Origin: Pleomorphomonas sp.
GTDB lineage: Bacteria; Pseudomonadota; Alphaproteobacteria; Rhizobiales; Pleomorphomonadaceae
Length of the DNA stretch: 59,023 nt
Direction: 5' to 3'
Assembly: GCA_030603685.1 (NCBI GenBank)
Contig: JAUVXG010000006.1
Location: 1-59,023 of the forward strand
In this document: positions 23,668-32,391 of the stretch, piece by piece
How positions within the stretch are numbered: position 1 is the first letter of the stretch
Layout: each line of letters opens with the position of its first letter
The notes under the pieces: model-generated
The model's database searches: none
Told to the model about the DNA's origin: nothing
What the model saw: the letters and a program-made list of their open reading frames with translations, nothing else
Translations under genes and position numbers: made by a program

Positions 23668-25386
23668 ATGTCGTTTGGTATCAATCGCCGCACCTTCACG
23701 GTCGTGTCGGCTGCTGCACTGATGGCGACGGTGGCCGGCTCGGCCCTGGCGCAGTCGGGAGAGTATCCGCGCAACGAGACGCTCTACATGAGCGGTGCCC
23801 AGTGGGGCAACATTATCGGCTTCAACCCATACTTCGGCAACTTCGCCAACGGCCTGATCGGCCTCGTCAACGAGACGCTGTTCCGTTACGACCCGATCGC
23901 CGACAAGTACATCGACTGGCTGGCCGAAAAGGGCGAATGGGAAAGCCCAACCGTCTTCAAGCTGACCATCCGCTCCGGCATCAAGTGGAGCGATGGCGAC
24001 GACTTCACCGCCGACGACGTCAAGTGGAACATCGATCTCGGCAAGCTGCCGACCATCTGGTGGACCGACCTCTACAAGAGCATCAAGAGCGTCGAAGCGT
24101 CCGGCAACACGGTGACGGTAACCTTCGAGGGCACGCCCAACTACCAGGCCTGGCAGAACGCCCTCTGGAACATCCCGATGATGAAGCCTTCCCAGTGGAA
24201 GGATCACGCCAACGAAACCGAGATCACGTCCTGGACGCCGGACGAGCCGATCGGCACCGGCCCCTACGTGTTCGACAAGGCCGGCTATGACCCGACGACG
24301 CGCGTCGTCTGGACCAAGACGCCGGACGGCTGGTGGGCCTCCAAGGCGGGCATCTCGCCCGATCCGAAGCCCAAGTACATCATCGACCTCGTCAACTCTT
24401 CGAACAACGTGGCGCTCGGCCTGCTTCTCTCGGGCAAGCAGGACCTCAACAACAACTTCCTGCCGGGCGTGGCGACGCTGATCAGCGGCGGCTATGGCCT
24501 GCACACCTACTACGACAAGCCGCCGTACATGCTGCCGGCCGTGACGTCGTGGCTGTTGCCGAACACCAAGAAGGCCCCGCTCGACGACGCGGCCTTCCGC
24601 CGCGCCCTGGCCTTCTCGATCAATACCGACCAGATCGCCAAGGTCGACTACGGCAACGTCGTGCTGCCGGCGAGCCCGACCGGCCTTCTGCCGGTGTGGG
24701 ACAAGTACATCGACAAGGAAGCGGTGAAGCAGCACGGCTTCAGCTATGACCCGAAGAAGGCGGCCGAGATCCTCGACGAGGCCGGCTACAAGAAGGGACC
24801 CGACGGCTTCTACCAGACGCCGAAGGGCGAGCCGATCGACCTCAAGATCGAGGTTCCCTCGGGTTGGTCCGACTGGATGCAGGCCGTGCAGATGATCTCG
24901 GCCGACGCCAAGGCGGTCGGCATCAAGATCACGCCGAAGTATCCCGACTTCAACACCTACCAGTCGCAGCGCAACACCGGCAATTTCGATCTGATGATCG
25001 AGAACTCCCAGCCGCTCAGCGACACGCCTTACACCTACTACCGCTACCTCTACCAGCTGCCCATCCTGAGCTCGCAGACCAACTACAATTTTGCGCGCTT
25101 CGAGGACAAGGAAGCTTGGGATCTCACCGTGCAGCTCGCCAAGACGCCGCGTACCGACATCGAGAAGATGAAGGAAATCACGGCCAAGCTTCAGGTCAGC
25201 TTCATGGACCAGCTGCCGATGATTCCGCTCTGGTACAACGGCGCCTGGGCGCAGATGAGCACCACGACCTGGAAGAATTGGCCTGCCGACGGCACCGATC
25301 GCCAGTTCATCCCGATCTCGTGGCGCGGCTGGCTGCAAATGACCGGACTCGATACCATCACCCATCTCGAGCCGGCCGGCGAGTAA
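23668..25386 (+). CDS. ABC transporter substrate-binding protein, family 5 (oligosaccharide type)
   Basis: A 572-residue periplasmic protein of the peptide/oligosaccharide-binding SBP_bac_5 family. The N-terminus NRRTFTVVSAAALMATVAGS ending ALAQS is an export signal, possibly Tat. The fold marker FKLTIRSGIKWSDGDDFTADDVKWN lies near residue 100. It is closely related in pattern to the binding protein at 49468; the family branch includes cellobiose and other beta-oligosaccharide binders. The start at 23668 follows GGGAGGATCGAG; the frame is open to 23560. It is first in a five-gene operon, with a stem-loop right after it. Confidence 0.92.
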   Translation: MSFGINRRTFTVVSAAALMATVAGSALAQSGEYPRNETLYMSGAQWGNIIGFNPYFGNFANGLIGLVNETLFRYDPIADKYIDWLAEKGEWESPTVFKLTIRSGIKWSDGDDFTADDVKWNIDLGKLPTIWWTDLYKSIKSVEASGNTVTVTFEGTPNYQAWQNALWNIPMMKPSQWKDHANETEITSWTPDEPIGTGPYVFDKAGYDPTTRVVWTKTPDGWWASKAGISPDPKPKYIIDLVNSSNNVALGLLLSGKQDLNNNFLPGVATLISGGYGLHTYYDKPPYMLPAVTSWLLPNTKKAPLDDAAFRRALAFSINTDQIAKVDYGNVVLPASPTGLLPVWDKYIDKEAVKQHGFSYDPKKAAEILDEAGYKKGPDGFYQTPKGEPIDLKIEVPSGWSDWMQAVQMISADAKAVGIKITPKYPDFNTYQSQRNTGNFDLMIENSQPLSDTPYTYYRYLYQLPILSSQTNYNFARFEDKEAWDLTVQLAKTPRTDIEKMKEITAKLQVSFMDQLPMIPLWYNGAWAQMSTTTWKNWPADGTDRQFIPISWRGWLQMTGLDTITHLEPAGE

Positions 25387-25399
25387 GTCGCCGCTTTCC

Positions 25400-25427
25400 C
25401 GTCCCGGTGGCCAGCGCCGCCGGGACG
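25400..25427 (+). other. Intercistronic stem-loop after the binding-protein gene
   Basis: CGTCCCGG (25400-25407) and CCGGGACG (25420-25427) form a perfect 8-bp stem 13 bp after the stop codon, without a T-run. A role in mRNA stability or partial termination is likely. Confidence 0.6.
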
Positions 25428-25536
25428 CCTCCGTCCGACCGAACAGACGACTCGCTTGCGCAGAACCCGGACGACGACAAACGTCGCCGCCCGGGTCCGG
25501 CCGGGGGATCGTTGTTCCTTTTCCGGAGCCCCGACC

Positions 25537-26529
25537 GTGCTGCGCTACCTCGCCCGGAAGCTATTCATCTATCTCCTGACGTTCATCGTCGCGGTGACCA
25601 TCGACTGGGCCATCCCGCGCTTCATGCCGGGCAATCCCGTCGACGCGCTCGTGTCGCGCATCGCCCTCATGCCGGACGCCAACGCGGCGCTGACATCCTA
25701 CTTCATGGCGGCCTTCAACCTCGACCAGCCGCTTTGGCAGCAGTACCTCAACTTCTGGTGGGCACTGCTGAACGGCGACCTCGGCCGTTCGATCATGCTG
25801 TTCCCGACCCCGGTGACGACGCTGATCGGCCGCGCCCTGCCCTACACTCTGGGCTTGCTGCTGCCGTCGATCCTGCTCTCCTGGTATGTCGGCAACGTCG
25901 TCGGCGCGCTGGCGGCGCGGCGCAAGCTCCTGGACAACACCGTCCTGCCCCTCGGCTATCTCCTCACCGCCACGCCCTACATGTGGCTCGGCATCCTGCT
26001 CGCGTGGGTGCTCGGCTCGTCGCTCGGCTGGTTCCCGCTGGCCTTCGGCTACGACCAATCGCTCAAGGCCGAGTGGACCTGGAAGTTCATCAGCAGTCTT
26101 CTCTACCACTGGATCCTGCCATTTGCCTCGCTGTTCCTGGTGGCGCTCGGCGGCTGGGCGATCGGCATGCGCAACATGATCATCTACGAGCTGGAAAGCG
26201 ACTACGCCAACTACCTGATGGCGCTCGGCGCACCGCAGCGGCTCGTCCGCAAGTACGCCTTCCGCAACGCCATGCTGCCCCAGATCACCGGTCTTGCCCT
26301 GCAGCTCGGCGCAGTGGTCGGCGGCGCGCTGGTCACCGAGATCGTCTTCTCCTACCCGGGCCTCGGCTGGCTGGTGCTGTCGGGCATCCAGAACCAGGAC
26401 TACTTCGTGATCCAGGGCGTGTTCCTGTTCATCATCGTCGGCGTGCTGCTCGCCAACCTGATTGTCGACGTCGTCTACGTGATCGTCGACCCGCGCACCC
26501 GCGTCGGACTGCAAGGAGATGCCGCATGA
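25537..26529 (+). CDS. ABC transporter permease (DppB/OppB type)
   Basis: A 330-residue inner-membrane permease with about six helices. It begins LRYLARKLFIYLLTFIVAVTIDWAIPRFMPGNPVDAL, characteristic of the B-type subunit, and has the ATPase-contact region LMALGAPQRLVRKYAFRNAMLPQITG. The GTG start at 25537 with GGAG before it fits the family N-terminus; the frame is open to 25456. It overlaps the next permease by 4 bp. Confidence 0.9.
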   Translation: MLRYLARKLFIYLLTFIVAVTIDWAIPRFMPGNPVDALVSRIALMPDANAALTSYFMAAFNLDQPLWQQYLNFWWALLNGDLGRSIMLFPTPVTTLIGRALPYTLGLLLPSILLSWYVGNVVGALAARRKLLDNTVLPLGYLLTATPYMWLGILLAWVLGSSLGWFPLAFGYDQSLKAEWTWKFISSLLYHWILPFASLFLVALGGWAIGMRNMIIYELESDYANYLMALGAPQRLVRKYAFRNAMLPQITGLALQLGAVVGGALVTEIVFSYPGLGWLVLSGIQNQDYFVIQGVFLFIIVGVLLANLIVDVVYVIVDPRTRVGLQGDAA

Positions 26530-27416
26530 CGAGCACCACCGGTTCATCTCCGGCTGCTCCCGCTGCCAAGAGCGGCCGCAACGAGATCCTCTATTTCGCC
26601 CTTCGCAACACCAAGCTGGTGATCGGCGCCATCGTCTTCATCGTCTTTCTCCTGGGTGCGATCTTCGGTCCGATGCTCGCAACCCATGAACCGCTGACCT
26701 TCGATGCTCCTCCGGGTCTGCCGCCGTCGGCCGACTACTGGTTCGGCACCACGCTGTTCGGTCAGGACGTGTTCTCGCAGTTCGTCCACGGCCTGCGCTC
26801 CAGCTTCATCGTCGGCGCCCTCGGTGGCATCACGGCGGCGGTGATCGGCATGCTGGTCGGCTTCTTCGCCGGCTATCGTGGCGGCATCATCGACGAAGTG
26901 CTCAACATGCTGACCAACGTCGTGCTGGTCATTCCCACCTTCGCCGTCCTTCTCGTCGTCGCCGCCTATCTCAGCGTGCGCGGCCTCGGCACGGAAGCGA
27001 TGTTCATCGGCCTCACATCCTGGCCGTGGGCGGCGCGCGCCATTCGCGCCCAAACCTTCTCGCTCACTTCGCGTGACTTCGTCGGCATGGCCCGGCTCAA
27101 CGGCGAGAGCACCTTCCGCATCATCTTCGGCGAGATCGCGCCGAACATGAGCTCCTATCTGGTGATGACCTTCATCCTGCTGTTCGGCGGCGCCATTCTC
27201 ACCGCCGCGACGCTGGACTTCATCGGGCTGGGACCGACCGACTCGATCTCGCTCGGCCTGATGATGAACTACTCGGTGATGAACGCCGCGCTGCAGCTCG
27301 GCATGTGGTGGTGGTTCGTACCGCCGGGTCTTGCCATCACCGCCATCGTCGGCTCGCTCTACGTCATGAACGTCGGCCTCGACGAGGTGTTCAATCCCAA
27401 GCTGAGGGCGCTCTGA
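26526..27416 (+). CDS. ABC transporter permease (DppC/OppC type)
   Basis: A 296-residue permease with a hydrophilic start (TSTTGSSPAAPAAKSG), then about six helices. WFGTTLFGQDVFSQFVHGLRSS is the conserved C-subunit segment after the first helix; the coupling loop is ARLNGESTFRIIFGEIAPNMSS. It pairs with the B-type permease just upstream (4-bp overlap); the ATPase gene follows after 1 bp. Confidence 0.92.
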   Translation: MTSTTGSSPAAPAAKSGRNEILYFALRNTKLVIGAIVFIVFLLGAIFGPMLATHEPLTFDAPPGLPPSADYWFGTTLFGQDVFSQFVHGLRSSFIVGALGGITAAVIGMLVGFFAGYRGGIIDEVLNMLTNVVLVIPTFAVLLVVAAYLSVRGLGTEAMFIGLTSWPWAARAIRAQTFSLTSRDFVGMARLNGESTFRIIFGEIAPNMSSYLVMTFILLFGGAILTAATLDFIGLGPTDSISLGLMMNYSVMNAALQLGMWWWFVPPGLAITAIVGSLYVMNVGLDEVFNPKLRAL

Positions 27417-27417
27417 C

Positions 27418-28380
27418 ATGCTGGCGGTATCCGACCTCAAGATCCACTACCGGACGCTCGCCGGCGCGGTCAAAGCCCTCGACGGCGTCAGCTTCTCCGT
27501 CGCCGACGGCGAGATCATGGGACTGGCCGGCGAGTCCGGCTGCGGCAAGTCGACGCTCGGCAAGGCGCTGATCCGCCTCGAAGAGCGCATGCAGTATGTC
27601 GGCGGGCAGGTGACGCTCGACGACAAGGTGTTGCCGATCGCCGACGACAGGGCGATGAACCCCTACCGCTTCCGCGAGGTCTCCATTGTTCCGCAATACG
27701 CCATGAGCGCGCTCAACCCGACGCGCCGCATCGGCCGAATGATCGACGAACTCCTGGAGGCGCGCGGCCTCAAGGGGGCGACGCTGCGCCCCGAGCTCGA
27801 GCGGCGCCTCGCCATTCTCGGTCTCACACCCGACGTGCTCGGCATGTACCCGATCGAGCTTTCGGGCGGCATGAAGCAGCGCGTCGTCATGGTCCTCTCG
27901 ACGTTGCTCGACCCGTCGTTGCTCATCGCCGACGAGGTGACCTCGGCCCTCGATGTCGCCTCACAGAAGAAGGTGGCCGGAGCGCTGGTGGAGTTCCGCG
28001 ACCGTGGCTACGTCAAGTCGATGATCGTGGTCACCCACGACCTCGCCATCCTTGCCCAGGTGGCCGACAGCATCATGATCATGTATGCCGGCAAACTGGC
28101 CGAGAAGGCGCCGACGCGCACCATCGTCGAGGCACCGGCGCATCCCTATACGCGCCTGCTGCTCGGCTCGCTGCCCGAGGTGGGCATCCGTTTCGAAGAA
28201 AAGCGGCTGCCGGGAATCAAGGGCAGGCCGCCGTCCCTCCTCTCGCCGCCGACGGGCTGTCGTTTCCGCGACCGCTGCCCGCTGGCCTTCGACAAGTGTG
28301 CCGAAGAGCCCCCCTTCATCGAGATCGCTCCCGGCCATCAGGTCGCTTGCTGGAAGGCGGACGCCCATGCTGAAGGTTGA
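27418..28380 (+). CDS. Oligopeptide/oligosaccharide ABC transporter ATPase (DppD/OppD type)
   Basis: A 320-residue ATPase with Walker A GESGCGKST (near residue 39), signature LSGGMKQRVVM and Walker B LLIADEVTSALD; the usual proline after the catalytic Glu is Val here. The C-terminus GCRFRDRCPLAFDKC is the cysteine-rich oligopeptide-transporter extension, which can hold an iron-sulfur cluster in this family. It overlaps the partner ATPase by 14 bp. Confidence 0.93.
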   Translation: MLAVSDLKIHYRTLAGAVKALDGVSFSVADGEIMGLAGESGCGKSTLGKALIRLEERMQYVGGQVTLDDKVLPIADDRAMNPYRFREVSIVPQYAMSALNPTRRIGRMIDELLEARGLKGATLRPELERRLAILGLTPDVLGMYPIELSGGMKQRVVMVLSTLLDPSLLIADEVTSALDVASQKKVAGALVEFRDRGYVKSMIVVTHDLAILAQVADSIMIMYAGKLAEKAPTRTIVEAPAHPYTRLLLGSLPEVGIRFEEKRLPGIKGRPPSLLSPPTGCRFRDRCPLAFDKCAEEPPFIEIAPGHQVACWKADAHAEG

Positions 28381-29245
28381 GAACGTATCCAAGGTGTTCC
28401 GCTCCGGCGCCTTTGGCGGCAAGAAGAAGCGGGTGATCCACGACGTCGACTTCGAGGTGAAGCCAGGCGAGGTGGTGTCGCTGATCGGCGAAAGCGGATC
28501 GGGCAAGACCACCGTCGGCCGCATGATCCTTCGCCTCACGTCGGTGAGCGAGGGGCGCATCACCTTCGACGGCGAGGACGTCTCGACGCTGAAAGGCGCC
28601 AGCCTGAAGGCCTATTATCGCCGCGTCCAGGGCGTGTTCCAGGATCCCTTCAGCTCGTTCAACCCGATTTTCAAGGTCGGGCGCGTCTTCCGCACCATCC
28701 GCCGCGAGTTTCTGTCCGACCTGGACAATGCGGCCTGGGAGGAGCGGCTGACGAACGCGCTCAACGCCGTTGGCCTGGAGGTTGCCGCCCTCGACAAGTT
28801 CCCTCACCAGATGAGCGGCGGCCAGTTGCAGCGCCTGTTGATCGCGCGGGCGCTGGTTCTCGACATCCGGCTGCTCGTGGCCGACGAGATCATATCGATG
28901 CTAGATGCCTCGACCCGCATCGACGTGCTCAACCTGCTCGGCGATCTCAAGCGCCAGGGGCTGTCGATCATCTTCGTCACCCATGACCTTGCGCTGGGCA
29001 ACTACATCTCCGACCGAATCATCATTCTTCAGAAAGGTGTCATCGTGGAGATGGGGGCAACCGACCGCGTTTTCGGCGACCCGCAGCACCCCTATACCCG
29101 TTCGCTACTCGACGCCGTGCCTCACCTGCACGAGCGCTGGAGCGAAGAGGAACTGAAGGATCTCGGCCTTGTCGCCGACACGGCGCGGTTCGGCGGTCAC
29201 CTGATCGAACATCGCGAAAACCATCTCGTGCGCGTTTACTCCTGA
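28367..29245 (+). CDS. Oligopeptide/oligosaccharide ABC transporter ATPase (DppF/OppF type)
   Basis: A 292-residue ATPase and partner of the preceding one. Walker A GESGSGKTT, signature MSGGQLQRLLIARA and Walker B LLVADEIISMLD; the Ile-Ile in place of Pro-Thr after the catalytic Glu is also seen, in milder form, in the paralogue at 54394 (ADEPVSMVD). The start at 28367 lies inside the previous gene; the frame is open to 28085. It ends the operon; a short stem-loop follows at 29289. Confidence 0.92.
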   Translation: MLKVENVSKVFRSGAFGGKKKRVIHDVDFEVKPGEVVSLIGESGSGKTTVGRMILRLTSVSEGRITFDGEDVSTLKGASLKAYYRRVQGVFQDPFSSFNPIFKVGRVFRTIRREFLSDLDNAAWEERLTNALNAVGLEVAALDKFPHQMSGGQLQRLLIARALVLDIRLLVADEIISMLDASTRIDVLNLLGDLKRQGLSIIFVTHDLALGNYISDRIIILQKGVIVEMGATDRVFGDPQHPYTRSLLDAVPHLHERWSEEELKDLGLVADTARFGGHLIEHRENHLVRVYS

Positions 29246-29288
29246 ACCAAGGCACTGAAGGCCCGCATCAATCTGTCGCGGTCACCGG

Positions 29289-29305
29289 CCGGCATGCTAT
29301 GCCGG
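29289..29305 (+). terminator. Short stem-loop after the importer operon
   Basis: CCGGCAT, loop GCT, ATGCCGG: a perfect 7-bp stem 44 bp after the ATPase stop codon. It lacks a T-run, so it is at best a weak terminator. An alternative ATG for the next gene (29299) lies in its 3' arm, which argues for a later start. Confidence 0.35.
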
Positions 29306-29331
29306 TCGCAGACCTAGTGCGGGGCGACGAA

Positions 29332-30729
29332 ATGGTTGGGCGCGACGAGACTGAGGCGTTTTTGGAGCTGCGGGCGGCGCTTGGGCCAGCCGGCCTTCTT
29401 GCCGGCAAGGATATCCCAGCCCGCAACAGCGCCGATTCTTCCGTGCTGCCGCCGCAGCCCCCGCTTGCCGTCCTCCGGCCCGCGTCGACCGACGAGGTAT
29501 CGGCCGCGCTTGCCATCGCCTCCCGTCATCGCCTCGCGCTTACCGTGCAGGGCGGGCTGACCGGCCTGTGTGGCGGAGCGACGCCGGCCCCAGGGTCACT
29601 GGCCCTCTCGCTCGAACGACTGACAGGCATCGAGGAAATCGACAGCCGGGCCATGACGATCACGGTCAGGGCCGGCACGCCGCTGGAGACCATGCAGAAG
29701 GCGGCCGAGGCCGAAGGCTTGCTGTTTCCCGTCGATTTCGGCGCACGCGGCACGGCGACGGCGGGAGGGATCGTCTCGACCAATGCCGGCGGCAATCGCG
29801 TGCTGCGTTACGGCATGACCCGCGCCTCCGTCCTCGGCCTCGAAGCGGTGCTCGCCGACGGCACGGTGATCGGTTCGATGAACAAGATGCTGAAGAACAA
29901 CGCCGGCCCCGACCTCAAGCAACTGTTCGTCGGCTCGGAAGGGCTGCTCGGCGTCGTGACGCGGGCCGTGTTCGCGCTTCAGCCCCTGCCCCGCTGGACC
30001 GGGCTGGCGCTGATCGCCGTTCGCGACTTCGAAGCCGCCGCCGACATTCTCTCAAGCGCACGGGCCGAGCTCGGCCCGACGCTGTCCGCCTTCGAGGTGA
30101 TGTGGCCCGATTATTGGACCATGGTGACCGAGAACGTGCCCGGCCGCCGCGATCCCTTCACCGACAAGCACGGACTCTATCTGCTGGTCGAAGGGCATGG
30201 CCGTGACGCAGCGCGTGACGGCGCCGCATTCGAAGCCTTCCTGGAAGGCATCTATGAGGCAAGCCTCGTCGAAGACGCTATGCTGGCGCAGTCGCTGTCC
30301 GACATGGAGGCCTTCTGGGCGATCCGCGACGCCTCGGCGGAAATCGAACCAGTGTTGGGCGACCACGAGAGCTTCGACGTCGGCCTGCCGCCCGGCGAGG
30401 TCGGCCGCTTCGTCGACGCTTGCCGCTCGGCGCTGGCGCGGGAACTGCCGGCGAGCCGGGCGGTATTCTTCGGCCACGCGGCGGACGGCAACATCCATGT
30501 CATGGCCTCGGTGCCCGAAACCGGACCGGCCGGACATCACGCGGTGGAAAGCGTTGTCTACGGCGTGACGCGCAGCTTCTCAGGATCAGTGTCGGCCGAG
30601 CACGGTATCGGCGCGCTGAAGCGCACCTGGCTCGGCCATAGCCGATCGCAAGCCGAAATCGCGACGATCAGGCAGCTCAAGGCGACGCTCGATCCGCACG
30701 ACCTCCTCAACCCGGGCAAAGTCATATAG
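29332..30729 (+). CDS. FAD-linked oxidase (GlcD / D-2-hydroxyacid dehydrogenase family)
   Basis: A 465-residue flavoenzyme of the vanillyl-alcohol-oxidase fold. The FAD domain contains TVQGGLTGLCGGATP and the pyrophosphate-binding GTATAGGIVSTNAGGNRVLRYG; the C-terminal FAD-oxidase domain has FFGHAADGNIHVM and SAEHGIGALKR, which carry metal- or substrate-binding residues in D-lactate and D-2-hydroxyglutarate dehydrogenases. It should oxidise a D-2-hydroxyacid to the 2-oxoacid. The frame also offers ATG at 29299, but that lies in a hairpin; 29332 gives the usual N-terminus. It stands alone on this strand and converges with the permease ending at 30741. Confidence 0.85.
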   Translation: MVGRDETEAFLELRAALGPAGLLAGKDIPARNSADSSVLPPQPPLAVLRPASTDEVSAALAIASRHRLALTVQGGLTGLCGGATPAPGSLALSLERLTGIEEIDSRAMTITVRAGTPLETMQKAAEAEGLLFPVDFGARGTATAGGIVSTNAGGNRVLRYGMTRASVLGLEAVLADGTVIGSMNKMLKNNAGPDLKQLFVGSEGLLGVVTRAVFALQPLPRWTGLALIAVRDFEAAADILSSARAELGPTLSAFEVMWPDYWTMVTENVPGRRDPFTDKHGLYLLVEGHGRDAARDGAAFEAFLEGIYEASLVEDAMLAQSLSDMEAFWAIRDASAEIEPVLGDHESFDVGLPPGEVGRFVDACRSALARELPASRAVFFGHAADGNIHVMASVPETGPAGHHAVESVVYGVTRSFSGSVSAEHGIGALKRTWLGHSRSQAEIATIRQLKATLDPHDLLNPGKVI

Positions 30730-30740
30730 GCGATCGAAGC

Positions 30741-31538
30741 TCAGTCCTTGGAGGACATGGCGCCCATCAGCTTGGGCAGGTCGCCGAAGCGGGCGATCAG
30801 GCCGAACACCGCCGCCGTCACCGCCACGAACAGCACGGACACCGCCGCCATGGTCGGCGTGTAGCCGTAGCGGAGCGCGTTGAACACCTTGATCGGCAGC
30901 GTCTCCTGCACGAAGCCGATGGTCATGTAGGCGACGATGTACTCGTTGAGCGACAGCACGAAGGCGAAGGCATAACCGGAGACGACATAGGGCAGGATCA
31001 ACGGCAGGACGACGGTACGGAACACCGTTCGGTCGTCGGCGCCCATGGTGGCCGCCGCCTCGGTCAGCGAGCGGTCGATCGACGAAAAACCCAGCGTCAG
31101 CGTCACCAGAGGCAGCGTCACGAAAAAGATGGCGTGGGCGATCACCGCCGTCCACGGCTGGCCGTAGAATCCGGACGTCGCCCAGAAGGTGAGGAAGCCC
31201 AGCGCCGTGATTACCGGCGGCAGCGTGAAGGGCGCGACGCCGAGAAGCTGGAACACCTGCGCCCAGGGCGCGATGCGCCGCCAGAGGAACCAGGCGAGCG
31301 GCAGGGCGATGGCGACGGCGAGCGCCGCCGAGGTGACGGCCAGCAGCACGGAGGCGACAAGCGCACGGAACCATTCGGGGCTGATGAAGATCTCGGCGAA
31401 CCAGTGCAGGGAAAAGCCTTGCGGCGGAAAGGCAAGGTTCTGTTTCTCGTTGAAAGAGACACCGGTGACGACGACGATCGGCGCGGCGAGAAAGATGCCG
31501 ACCAGTGCGAGATAAAGCCGGGAGAGGAAGCGCTCCAT
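30741..31538 (-). CDS. Polyamine-type ABC transporter permease (PotC-like)
   Basis: A 265-residue permease with about six helices. VSFNEKQNLAFPPQGFSLHWFAEIF after the first helix is the PotC-type periplasmic segment; the coupling loop is LTEAAATMGADDRTVFRTVVLPLILP. It is the last gene of the leftward operon and follows its partner by 1 bp. Confidence 0.9.
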   Translation of the reverse strand: MERFLSRLYLALVGIFLAAPIVVVTGVSFNEKQNLAFPPQGFSLHWFAEIFISPEWFRALVASVLLAVTSAALAVAIALPLAWFLWRRIAPWAQVFQLLGVAPFTLPPVITALGFLTFWATSGFYGQPWTAVIAHAIFFVTLPLVTLTLGFSSIDRSLTEAAATMGADDRTVFRTVVLPLILPYVVSGYAFAFVLSLNEYIVAYMTIGFVQETLPIKVFNALRYGYTPTMAAVSVLFVAVTAAVFGLIARFGDLPKLMGAMSSKD

Positions 31539-31539
31539 C

Positions 31540-32391
31540 TCAGGCCTCCAGCTTCTTGCTTGCGAACATCGTCAGCGAAACGAGCGCCAGCGACACCAGC
31601 ACCAGGAACACCGCCATGGCCGCTGCGAAGGGCATGTTGGACTGGTAGAGCGCCTGGTCGGTGATCAGCACCGACAGCGTCCAGTGGCTCGGCCGCCCCA
31701 GGATCTGCGGCAGGAGATAGGATCCGAGGGCGAAGATGAAGGCCATGATCAGCGTGGCGATCAGCGTCGTCCGAAGCGCCGGCAACACCACGGTGAAGAA
31801 GGCCTTGAGCGGCGAGGCGCCCAGCGTGCGCGCCGCCTCGGTCAGCGTCGGATCGAGACGAACCATGGAGGGGTAGAGCACCAGAACAGCATAGGGCATG
31901 GCCTGATAGACCATGCCGGTGAGCACGGCGCCGAAGCCCGGAACGAGGGCCTTGGGCGCGTCCATCAGACCGACGCGGACGAGAAGATTGGTGATTCCGG
32001 CGGTGCGCGACAGCAGCGTCGACCAGGCGAAACCGATGATCACTTCCGATAGCGACAGGATGGAGAGGAGCGCCACAAGCCAGATCACCTGCGTCACGCG
32101 CCGGGAGCGGGCGATCAGGTAGGTGAAGGGAACGGCGATGATCAGCGACACAACCGCCACGGCGATGGCGAGATAGAGCGAGAAGACGAGGACGTTGCCG
32201 AAGAACGGCGTCAGGAAGCGGGCATAGTTGGCCAGCACGAAGTCCGGCACGTAGAAGCCGCCCTGCTGGCGGCGAAAGAAGCTGACCGCCACCATGGTGC
32301 CGAAGGGCACGATGAAGAAGACGGTCAGCATCAGGCCGGGAAAGATCACCGGCAGGTGCTGGACGAGCCCACGGGCCGGTTCGCGCCTCAT
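31540..32391 (-). CDS. Polyamine-type ABC transporter permease (PotB-like)
   Basis: A 283-residue permease with about six helices and the coupling loop LTEAARTLGASPLKAFFTVVLPALRT. It overlaps the ATPase gene upstream by 4 bp. With the following PotC-like subunit it forms the channel for the binding protein at 33490. Confidence 0.9.
   Translation of the reverse strand: MRREPARGLVQHLPVIFPGLMLTVFFIVPFGTMVAVSFFRRQQGGFYVPDFVLANYARFLTPFFGNVLVFSLYLAIAVAVVSLIIAVPFTYLIARSRRVTQVIWLVALLSILSLSEVIIGFAWSTLLSRTAGITNLLVRVGLMDAPKALVPGFGAVLTGMVYQAMPYAVLVLYPSMVRLDPTLTEAARTLGASPLKAFFTVVLPALRTTLIATLIMAFIFALGSYLLPQILGRPSHWTLSVLITDQALYQSNMPFAAAMAVFLVLVSLALVSLTMFASKKLEA

Noticed and set aside
23431-25365. A 644-codon minus-strand frame opposite the first oligosaccharide binding protein
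   Set aside because: Antisense shadow caused by GC-rich third positions; rich in repeated R, G, V, D with no domain or start signal.
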